Positions 11,319 through 20,941 of a DNA stretch of 64,000 nucleotides are shown here, piece after piece. Location: contig JBANDB010000020.1 of NCBI GenBank assembly GCA_037576215.1, forward strand, positions 186,001 to 250,000, written 5' to 3'. This DNA is from Armillaria gallica. Lineage: Eukaryota > Basidiomycota > Agaricomycetes > Agaricales > Physalacriaceae. How positions within the stretch are numbered: position 1 is the first letter of the stretch; every line of letters begins with the position of its first letter. The notes under the pieces were generated by a model. The model was not told the origin of the DNA, searched no databases, and saw only the letters and a list, made by a program, of their open reading frames with translations. Both the position numbers and the translations under genes were made by a program.

Positions 11319-12385
11319 AGTAAATGTTAAAATAAACACCGAGAAAGCACTTACCAGGTTCGTCTGGCGATTCAACGTTCACCTTGGGCATAGTGTTCCT
11401 TGGGGAATTCATTGAAGAAGGAAATTCCAATTTGTGTAGAGCATGAATCATCACAACTGAAGGATGGCTGAAGGCATGGTGCGGGAACAGGGAATGGGGT
11501 ATTATAGTCGAGGCTAAATTTTCCCCAGCATTGCGATGCCTAAGAACGGGCTGAATCACCACATATTCCTAGGGATGGAGAACACCTTTTGATGGCAGGG
11601 CGGTTATTTCACTGTTGGAGATGCTCGCACCAACTCTCCATCGTCTCCGTCCGTCCATCTAGATCGAACCCGTGAACAATGAACTTGTGGTAATCGGAAA
11701 TACACTTGCAGTAATGGCAGCAATATTATGGCAATATATCGGTATATAGACTGATATCACAACGCCGATATGAGCCGAGTAGAAGTAGGTAGCATTTAAT
11801 CTCATTGAGAGTGGTGTTAGAGGTGCCAGCTGGTGGGGAATGACCGGGCAGCCAGGGTAGGCCTCAGGTCATCATACTTCTCCCAATGTATTAGTATTAA
11901 CTTGTAAACTGTTTATTAACTATGATTTCTGTTCATTTTTACTGTAGCCCTATTTACCGTCGCCCACGGGATTGATTGGGAATACTTAGTGTTACCAACG
12001 AGTTCTTATGCCGTCCTCTTTGCGCAGGGACACATAGTGTTACGACGGCTTGATTCCACTTAATGTCAGATGGCTCGGCCCTCCCTATCACCTCAAAGTC
12101 ACCAAAGGATGCGGAGTAGTTCGGATACACGTCGAACTTGTGTTGAGGGACCTCCATTGATCCTGTTGGCTGTGTTTCGGCATTAATTGAAAAAAGGTGG
12201 CAACGGTAAAGAATATTCGACACACTTGTGACTTCTATGCCGGTAAATCGTCCCTTTATTTACACATTGTGTTGTAGTAGTGATCTAGAGAATCAGGTGT
12301 CAGAGGTGAATCTAACGAGGTGACGATGTGCCTGCTGAATGGCACTCTAAGATACGAAGTCTATGGATTAGGTTCAGAGCAAGCC
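11319..12385 (-). repeat. Right arm of the 1067-bp inverted repeat
   Basis: Reverse complement of 3997-5063; see that entry. On its inner side the copied intron (donor GTAAGTGC) runs directly into CCTTCATG, the likely helicase start, without its original acceptor. On its outer side the sequence changes to unrelated TGCTCCATGCC. Confidence 0.93.
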
Positions 12386-13203
12386 TGCTCCATGCCGTGC
12401 GGCAACCTCTTCGCGACAGCACACCCAAAAATACCCACAGCAAACATAACTAAGATAGAGGACATCCGTTTTTGATACCTTACAGTGTTCAAAGTCAATG
12501 ACGAGTTTAAGCAAAAGGAAGTGTGAAGTATTCGTGGTCATGGTTGCTCGTGGAACCTTTGCTCATGTCGAGAATGACTAGGACTGGTGAACCAATACGA
12601 TGTGGATACCATCCAACCTACCATCCTACTGGGAACTAGAACAAGACTCCAGTAGGAGTGCCACAAGCTGTTTTAGGTAGTGGTCGTGGTTGTAGTCGCG
12701 GTGGCAGTCGTGGCAGAGGTAAGTGGTGGTGGTGACAATACTCTCTGCTTGCAAGCCGGCCCAGGCAAGGAATTTGGCGTGAGTCATGGCGCTGTCACGG
12801 TTGTATGTCCCTGCCATTATAACTCACCCCTCCAGTATCACTCCAAACAGTACGAAAAATCTAATAATCAGGGATGTCAAAGATAATTGGATGTGCAAAA
12901 TTTCAGGCGAAAAGACGAAGAACTTAACAAAGTACTATGGGCAGACATTTTCGTTCCTGGGCGATTGACAGTGTCTGTTCTCGGTAAATAATACAGAAAC
13001 TATCGCAGACGGGGGACGCTATCGCTGGGCCCCCCGGGTTTTACGTGTTCAGGGTGGTGAAACTATAGCAATTGCTACTATCTATTAGAACGTATACGTT
13101 ATTCTGATGGACAGTGCCCCTAGCTTGAAGTAAAGCACCCCAAATTCACGCTCTGGATTAATATGTGTATTTGAGTTTCCTGGCAATGATTTTCTGTGCA
13201 GTG
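12386..13203. other. Stretch without a recognised gene
   Basis: Contains a GTGGTCGTGGTTGTAGTCGC-like low-complexity segment (12680-12740). No family motif on either strand. Confidence 0.35.
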
Positions 13204-14107
13204 TCAAGTTGCTGACAGTGGTGGCGGTGGGAAAAAGAAGTCCCAGTCCGTTTTCCCAATAACCTTCCTTGGACTATTTTCACCCATTGCTGCACCAACT
13301 GTTCGAACGATATATTTCATCTGATACACCTCCACCGGTCGAGTTGTTGCACGCCCACGACACGTGGGACAAGAATAGATGGGTCCACCCGCAGCTGCCG
13401 TGATTTCCTTGGTTAATGCGGCGAAACGTTGACGTTCGATGTACATCTGTAACAAGGCCTGTCGGACAACGTCCAGTACTCGGATAGGCGTGTTGCGATG
13501 AAAGTCCGGGTGTTCTTGTTGGTAATTTGCTAACGTGGCTCCAAACCATTCTCGAATGCACCCTTCGCAGAAGATATGGCCACAATCGGGCAGACTGGGG
13601 AATCGCATAACTACACACATTCCGACGACTGAAACTAATGATACGCACATGAACGGGTACCACATTTTCAATTCGCAAATAACGCACATGAGGTCGTTGT
13701 TGAGTTTGGAGTTCTCCTGTATGGCGCAGTTGAAAGATGGAAGAACCGCGAGACGAAATAATCTCCTTACAATTTTACAACAGTTGGTGTGCTGCCGGAC
13801 TTCTTCCAGCTCTCCCCGGACTTCTTCTAAATCATCCGCGTAGCGTGCGACTACCTTTTCGATGTCATCCTGTGCCTTCTTGGCTTTGCGATTCTCCTAG
13901 ATGCAAGTCAGAGTCAGCGATGTGTGCCTCTGACCTAGAGGACACTCTAACCCGCTTCAGTCTTTTGATTGTAAATTTCAAATCTGATATCTTATTTTCT
14001 GCTATTGTGGGAGGACCTTCTTCATCAGAAGATATCACGATCACGTCGCTGCGGGTCTTCCTTTCATTTGACTGTTTGTTAGACTGAGGGGGGGGTAGGA
14101 GCATCAT
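13204..14107 (-). CDS. RING-finger protein with coiled coil and SUMO-interaction-like motif
   Basis: Likely E3 ubiquitin ligase. On the minus strand the N-terminal part has SDVIVISSDEEG, a hydrophobic-core-plus-acid pattern of SUMO-interaction motifs. An intron then leads to a charged helical segment (NRKAKKAQDDIEKVV..LEEVRGELEEVRQH). After an intron with donor GTAAGG comes ENSKLNNDLMCVICELKMW, an intron over 13610-13650, then FPSLPDCGHIFCEGCIREWF, about 60 residues, and YSCPTCRG. Zinc ligands fit C3HC4: CVIC, DCGH, FCEGC, CPTC, with an unusually long gap before the last pair. The C-terminus continues VYQMKYIVRTVGAAMGE and stops with TGA at 13204-13206. Introns fit well and the zinc residues are intact, so it may be functional. 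The exact start is uncertain because of a G/C run near 14085-14096. Confidence 0.7.
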
Positions 14108-14794
14108 CGATGATGGACATGTTGAGCGACGAGTTCATGCGTGGGCAAGTGAAAGCGGAAAGACAAGTGAAGAAATTGAAATTCACAGGGAAGCTGGGAT
14201 CTATTGCCTAGACGTCGAGCTTCCCCAAGTTCAGCTGGCAGGCAGCCGACAGATCTATGACTTTACAATCAACCACATGCAGATGAAGCAGTTTTTCTCT
14301 GGAGGCCGCTCCATATGTCACATGATTCCTATGTAAGGGACTTTCTTTAGCCTAGCGAGCCGTCTTTATTATATACTCGTGGAACTCGTAACTATATAAA
14401 GCCTGGTACCTGGGGTGGGGATATTGCTCAAAGTCAAACCCCGACAGGTAACCGGTGATAACCAGTGCGCAGCAGGTCATGTGATCTCTTCCTTTGGAGT
14501 TTGGATATTTGAATCTTCGAGTCCTTGAAGGAATACAGGATTCAAAAACAACACATATTAAGCTGAGAAATTTGGTGGTTCAGCAGAGAGCTTTTCCAAA
14601 AAATATTGGGCATACATGCTGCTCAAACGTGGAACACCCGGTTAGACAAATTGAAAGAAAAACAAAGCTCGAAAATCATCAGAGAGAACATTTTGGGCAT
14701 ACTCCTCACTTTGGGGCTCACAGAATGAGTTAAACAACACGAGAAACATGAAAGGTAATCTCTGCGGCCGGATCGAGGTTCTGCGCATGTCGGA
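14108..14794. other. Promoter-side spacer of the RING gene
   Basis: Holds a TATATAAAG-like box at about 14393 on the plus strand, but no plus-strand gene was recognised behind it. Confidence 0.3.
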
Positions 14795-15161
14795 GTTCCA
14801 ATCTCTGCAAGCACAAGGGATACCTCCCCAGGCTAGACTTTCTTCAAGAAACTAACGATGTCATACAGGAGGAATGACGTCCACATGCATGTTTCGGCCT
14901 TGACTGCGGATTACACAGATGCAGTCCGTGAAAGCAGAACGCCTGGAGTCTGCGACACAGTTGAACACCCCACCAGGTCGGACATCACCGGGATGTATAT
15001 AATTTCAGTCACTGCATCGAAGGGTGTAACTAGTAAGGCCATACTTGGCGTAAGAAGGTAGTGTGCAGGTTCCAAGGTGCGAATTATCGGGACGCGCTCT
15101 TGTTAAAGAGTGGACAGTAAAGTTACATTTGTCCTGTCCAGGGTAGTCGCTTGGCATGGGC
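14795..15161 (+). repeat. Direct repeat, copy B (partner at 3647-3999)
   Basis: Shares the CTCTGCAAGCACAAGGGATA start and the CCTGTCCAGGGTAGTC end with copy A. Its right neighbour is CGCAATCAGTG, not the inverted arm. A minus-strand open frame (15364-15005) covers both this repeat and its right flank, so copy B may keep the older context. Confidence 0.85.
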
Positions 15162-15663
15162 GCAATCAGTGATTTGAAAGTTTTGGATGCATTGACGGGG
15201 TTGAATATATATTTGTATCGTTGCCCAGCACAAGAATGCAAGTAAGTAATGGCAAGGAAGGCAGCAGTTCCGTCATCGCTTCCATAGCCCGACGTACCCG
15301 ACCTGTGCCTTGAAACAATGTGAATGATGGTTCCAGAAGCAGAAACATGTGGCACCCATGCCATTTGCCCTTTATGTAACTCACAATGTGTGCCAGAAGC
15401 CTACCGGCAGCCGCGATACATTCATATGAAAAACAAGATTAAGACGGGTAGTAGTGACTAACGAAAGGCTGGAATATATTGGTTGTTTGCTTCTTTGATG
15501 TAAGAGCACACATGACATATATTTTCATGTAAATTTTTGCCGCGCTGTTCGGATTAACAAACATTCTCACGGTCCATCCAGCTGGATGACATCTTTGACA
15601 TCTTCGCCACGTGAGTCCAACAAAGGGAATTTTCAGTCGAGCTGACCAGAAACACAGGTCAGC

Positions 15664-15975
15664 TCATCTTGAATCTTCATTTACCACGACCAGCCGGCGG
15701 TCTCCGTCAGCCCTCGCTCCTCCCCTGCTGATGCGCGCATACTTCTCGATGCGCAATACTCTGTAATCCCCGTACACTAATGACTGCCACCAGACTGTGC
15801 CCACGACCACTATTCCCAAGACAACAACAACAACAGACCCCAACTCTTTGACCCCGCTACCCCGAACTCGCTGGCTCGTGTAGGCAGTCCCCCGTACATG
15901 TGCAAAGCCGAGAGGAACTGAGACGACATCAGGGGGAGCAGCTGCTGTCCTCAATATGCCATGTCGCGCCTTCAT
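15664..15975 (-). CDS. Hypothetical 103-residue single-pass membrane protein
   Basis: Family not recognised. The frame starts ATG at 15975 and ends at 15664. A polar, basic N-terminal half is followed by one strongly hydrophobic segment GSVVVVVLGIVVVGTVWW (about residues 46-63), then a basic tail SLVYGDYRVLRIEKYARISR. The layout fits a small tail-in or mitochondrial membrane protein, but there is no neighbour context. It could be a chance frame, as the DNA is repeat-rich. Confidence 0.35.
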   Translation of the reverse strand: MKARHGILRTAAAPPDVVSVPLGFAHVRGTAYTSQRVRGSGVKELGSVVVVVLGIVVVGTVWWQSLVYGDYRVLRIEKYARISRGGARADGDRRLVVVNEDSR

Positions 15976-17169
15976 TATTTCTGTAGCCCCGAGTGGCAGC
16001 AGAGCACGAGTCCGGTAGTATTTAGTTTGTACTTAATATAACTTAGCAAATGTATACTCAATAAACACTTCTTCACAAAATTGAGTTTCAAAAATGCGAT
16101 AGTGCTGTCGAATTTACGGTCACACTGTGTACTTAGTCGTTGCGGCCACTCAACTTCTTGCGAACCAGCTCATCTGAAAATTTCCTTCTCTGGCTGTCAC
16201 AGTAACGTAGGGCGGAAAGTACTCAACTATGGATGACTTCCCGCACATGTGATCCTGTGTCTTTCGCTGTTGTTCTAGATATCTCTGGGTTATATTATCT
16301 CGTTCTCTAGCATTGCTAGTATACCGACATCCATGGAAAATGCTTTCGCACCAGTCTGTCTTTAGTCAATGCAAGCAAAGCATAAACCTATTTGGGAGCC
16401 CCTAAGTTATGTCTGATCTTGGTCCATGCGCATAACATACGTGGGATTTCATAGTAAGTGTAAGCTGTAGCATGTAGCTTCAGATTTGAATACAACACCA
16501 ATTCAGTGAGCCACTCATTAGCCTCTCGACATGGCCTTCCCCAGGTCTCCCGAGTCTGCAGTGTTGGCACCGATAGGACAGCCCCCATTAAGCAAACTCA
16601 GGAGTACCCAGTAAGCGGGGCTCTCAAATCGAACCCCCATTTTTCTATTGCTCTACAAGGTAAATTTAACAACTTATGAGATTGTTACCCTGAGTAGGGA
16701 TCATAATTGCATTCTCACAATCCAGCTCACCTTGCTTCCTCAGGGATCAATCATTTACATTTGTGTTCTGATGTAGGACGAGCGGAAGACTATGTTTTCC
16801 CTCTACATAATACTGTTTTATCCCTACTAAGGGTCAGCATTGAATTTATCGACAATGCGAAAGGCGTGTTGCAAAAGCATATAAGGCAATAATGTACCGC
16901 ATTGTAGGAGGCTCACATGGCACCTATTACAATAGGCTAGGGCTGCCGATACCGATTATTCGTTTCATTTCCCATATACTCGAATATCTCCCGAATAGGA
17001 AGCCAGCTTTAAGGTCGGAATGGGAGGGTCCGGGACTTATGCTTCCCTGTACCTTCGTGTCTCGCTAATCGGGGTCAGTAGTATCGCCATCCTGGCCATG
17101 AAAAAATGTCTGCTTACCATCTGAGGTGAGTATAACGTGTATATATTTGCAGTTACTGTTGTTTCTTCT
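15976..17169. other. AT-rich spacer
   Basis: No gene recognised. 16618-16635 contains a reverse-strand GGGTTCGATTT word resembling a tRNA B box, but no tRNA fold around it. Confidence 0.35.
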
Positions 17170-17490
17170 GTCATGTCCTTTGCAAGCAATATCTACAGCT
17201 GAAATAAGACCTTCAACACAAGATCAACGGAGATCGAGTGATAGGGAAGGCCGAGTCATATAAAGTGGAAGTAAGCTGTCATAACCTACGAGTTGTATCC
17301 CAGTCCGATAAAGCGGGCATAAGATCCTCAGCCTTGGCAGCACTAATTATTCCCTAGCAGTCCCACGTGCGATGGTAAATTGCGCTGCACTAACACCAAC
17401 AAAAATCATGATTAATAAACAGTCTGCAAGCTTACACCGCAACTTCCTGACCATTCCTCACCAGCTGGCGTCCCTGCTACCGTTGTCGCA
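17170..17490 (+). repeat. Diverged partial copy of the inverted-repeat arm
   Basis: GTGATAGGGAAGGCCGAG, AAGTGGAA.CAAGC-like, GGTAAATTGCG, CATGATTAATAAACAGT and CATTCCTCACCAGCTGGC correspond in order to arm positions about 4185-4555. Many substitutions and deletions break the 89-codon frame of the arm. The arm sequence is therefore an old dispersed repeat. Confidence 0.75.
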
Positions 17491-18539
17491 AGGGCAACTT
17501 CAATGACCACTTTCTGCACATTGTTTGGCGATGCCTGTCCCTATATGATGCCTATGACACCATGATTCCACATTTTGGGGTAGTAAAAGAATTTCCGGTC
17601 ACATTTTGGAGAAACCAAGCCCTTCTCATTGATTCGTATAGGTGGAAAGATGTTACGATTGGCCGACTCATATATTTGTAAGACTCTATTTCAAATCTCG
17701 ACTGTCTTTGATTTGAGAGTCTGCCTATGTAAGACTTTACCTTGCTTGTCAAAGTCTCTGTGGGTCTACGTTCGCAAACCTAGTAACATGATCCTACACC
17801 ATATCCGCGTCATGGCTTAGTAATATAGCCTGCTCACTCAGAATGGAATCAATAAATTATTGAATAAACGTCTCTATTCCCCTGCTAAGCGTCGAACATG
17901 AGTGGTTGTGCTCTAGATCTTGTGAACAACTACGCCGCGGTCGTTGACTTGTACATGCCAGTAAAGGACAAGGCCTTGAAAGTCAAACAACGATCCAATG
18001 ATGGCAATAAATCCACTACGAAGAAATGTCGTGTCTGAATGAGGCTTGAGCAGTCCGACCTATTTGTAATTATTTCAGTCAACTTGTAATTTTAAGCGTC
18101 TATTTGTACTGTACTTTGAAACGAATGTGAATGGTTACGTTCTTAAATAACCTATCTAATTTGGACCTGGCCTACCCTGGATCGCTCCTCGAAACTGCTG
18201 GACATACTGCCCCCTTTAAGCTGATTGAACGACATTGGGAAATATGAAGACACGATAGGAAAAGGTAGAAGACAGGAAATTTAGCATAAGCCAAACAGAG
18301 CGTGGAACTGCTCAGCAAGGTATCAAAGTCATCCATGACGACCGCTAGTAGATAGGAGGCCTCAAGCGGAACTATAGAGATCACGTGAAAAAGTAAATGA
18401 GAGTTTACTCCCCCATGTGGGGCCATTTCACCAGGAATGCACCATTACGGCTTTCGTGATACTATTCTGCAAGCATTACTGAAGCTGCTTTAACCTTAGA
18501 AAATTCTGATGCTTAGATAGACCCCAAGCGTGACTCATC
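17491..18539. other. Stretch without a recognised gene
   Basis: Only short frames without motifs on either strand. Confidence 0.35.
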
Positions 18540-18583
18540 CAGTTACGTTTTTAGGTACATTTTTCTATAAGAAAAACGCAACT
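18540..18583. repeat. Hairpin, 13-bp stem
   Basis: CAGTTACGTTTTT pairs with AAAAACGCAACTG with one mismatch. Confidence 0.55.
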
Positions 18584-18620
18584 GGTCGTGAGTCACCAAG
18601 GGTCACCAAATCATTCCAAG

Positions 18621-18716
18621 TCCTAAGTCACAGAATGACCCTCTAAAACGTTTCTGTTTGCCCAGCCACTTTCACCCCAAAGTGACAGCGCAACTACGTG
18701 GGTGCAACGCCAGCTG
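18621..18716 (+). repeat. Copy 2 of the structured repeat with flanking MITE-end sequence
   Basis: GACCCTCTAAAACGT followed by GCCCAGCC and AAGTGACAGCGCAACTACG parallels 24948-25030 in the same order, so the hairpin and the MITE end belong to one repeat family. Confidence 0.65.
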
Positions 18717-19904
18717 CTACAGGATCATGATGGGATTATCATTAGCTGTCTTTGGTCGACGGTTGTGATACCTTGCTTAAGCAGTCTAAAAAAAAGGATA
18801 ATTTCAACATGGTTTATACAAATTACTCATCCAGTATCAACATAATGTCTTCAAAGGTAGTGCAGTGACACTGGTGACTTGACAGTACAGTATGAACATG
18901 GTGTTTTGAAAGCTACAGTTTAGCCAGACGGTAAGCTTCAAACCCAGGTTACCAATAAGCGGCGACCACGATTTGACCCGTAGCAAACAGAAACAGTAAC
19001 TGCAGAAGCAATCAACCATCAGTGTCAACTACATTGTGTAATACCCTCTTCTTGACAAGCAAGGTAACATGATTGTTACCTGACTCTTGTGACAAATTGA
19101 ACTTGCCCCTCACGTCGTCGGTCGATACCTGTCATCGGCTAAGTTTGGTGCAGAGAAGGACGAAGAGCACTGTTCTTTACGCTATCGTTTGGCTAGGCAC
19201 TGTCTGCCAAGCAAAGCGATCTCTTTGGCCCACTCTGAGCCGATGTGTTTTCACTCGCTCCTTCCTCCAAGTCGCTTCCTCGGCTCTCCTTGCTCTCTTC
19301 CTTTGACTACCCACCTACCCCGTCTCTGTCTGGTTGTGCCTGGTTTGACGTTTCTCAGCTGTCCAGGTTCCACATATCCCGAACACCTGAGATTTTCATT
19401 ACACAAGTCTAAGCATCTGACTTCCCTTTCCCCCTGTACAACTTTCATTGCTGGTCCTTCCTCCACTCGAGCTCACACCTAAAAGCTTTGTTCTCTCATG
19501 CCCAACCTACGAAATCACTGGTTTCTTGTCTCTTACACACATACTAGATTTCTATTGTTTCTTTTCTTGTATATATATCTCGAGTTCCTTCTGCAGCTTA
19601 GCTTGACCTCCCTCGATTGAGAACTTCGGGGGAAAGCTCGCCATTAATGCCCAGAATAGGGTATTCCTTAGTCTCTCGTAGACGGATGACGATATGAACC
19701 TAATGACAGATAGGGTGGTCATTACGAGGATTTCGACGCAGGCAAGCGTTATCTCATCTTACATCATATTTTTCCTTCCTTCTAGGGATACTACAAAGCT
19801 TCTAGTCAAACGGATCAATGGATCGATTAGTCAGCATCTCATCCAGCTCGATGGCTGCGCATCGTCACACTTTTAGTAAACGTTAAAATAACAATGAAAG
19901 CAAG
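18717..19904. other. Stretch without a recognised gene; one dispersed word
   Basis: AGTCTCTCGTAGACGGATGA at 19671-19690 recurs with two changes at 60333-60352. Open frames around 19.1-19.5 kb lack motifs. Confidence 0.35.
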
Positions 19905-20170
19905 TTGCCGACCATTCCGCTTATACCTTAATGTCTACTTGGAATTGCCAAAGATATGAAGCTCTTCGCAGATAATCTCGTCTGTCAAGTGTCCACTCAT
20001 AATTCTACAGCTCTTTCAGTCGGGTAGGATAAGCTCACTGGTAAGTTAGTTCTGTGTAACCCAACATCAAGATTCCCAAAGAAGATGCTGATTTCGCATG
20101 TTTAGTATTTACCATGTGGGAAGGAAAGAAGACGTTTTGGCTAACTTCCGAATGGCTGGATTCTGTACAA
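19905..20170 (-). pseudogene. Decayed copy of the integrase 5' region
   Basis: CTCTTTCAGTCGGGTAGGAT, GATAATCTCGTCTGTCA, GATGCTGATTTCGCATG.TTA and TACCATGTGGGAAGGA correspond in order to 2752-2990 of the integrase gene. Substitutions and indels destroy the frame. Only the N-terminal part is present. Confidence 0.65.
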
Positions 20171-20941
20171 CGTTTCAGTGTTCCAGTTACTGCATATCCT
20201 TGCTCCAGACCAGCTTTACTCGAACATTAATTGTTCGGGGTGACAAACCATGTATATTGCCTGGACTGGATCCGACCCCTGACCGACCTAAACTTTTGAC
20301 CCAACCCTGCCCGAGGGGGGAACCTTTTCCTATTTCTGCATTAGAGCATAATCATCCTTAGTGAACGTTCTAAAACTCCTTGCAATTTCAAAAACAATGC
20401 GATTATGGAAAATCGAAAAAGGGCCAGGCAACCCGATTACCTCGGACCAATCCGAATCCAAGCGTTAACTTGAGGTAACTTTTCATATTATTTCGAAATT
20501 AGTATTAAACAAACGGCAGGGATAAACGTTCGAAAACAGTATAAAAGGGTGTGCTCTCAATCAGGACATTTCCACTTTCTCATGGACGATCTACTCACTT
20601 GCGGCACCCAAAACTGTACAACTCTGATCCTGATATTCCTCAGTATCAGCACCTTCCTGCTGCTCCTCCATAAGAACAAACGCGCATTCCTCATCCATGA
20701 GTGGGTAACTTGACGAGTTCTAGGATCATATTGGCCCAGGAAGACATACGCATCCACCGCGCTCCTTGCCAGTACGGGAGGATTGAATTTAGGTGAGTCC
20801 TTTGTGCGGTGCTCCCGGGATCCCTCTCTTAGTTTCGGCAGAGGAGCAACCACTTTGTTCAAAACGAAAAAGGGACCAGTTCACCATCTTTATCCAAGGC
20901 CTTCCACTTCGTAATTTAGCCCTGGGTAAGCTGTCTAAACA
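20171..20941. other. Upstream region of the alpha-kinase gene
   Basis: A minus-strand frame at 20557-20862 is open but shows no family motif. TATAAAAGGG at 20540-20549 could be a core promoter element, about 400 bases before the kinase start. Confidence 0.35.

Noticed and set aside
3997..12385. Long terminal repeat retrotransposon
   Set aside because: The repeats are inverted, not direct, and no reverse transcriptase, integrase of LTR type or primer-binding site was seen inside.
16600..16690. Possible minus-strand tRNA with GGGTTCGATTT
   Set aside because: No A box, acceptor stem or anticodon arm can be folded around it.
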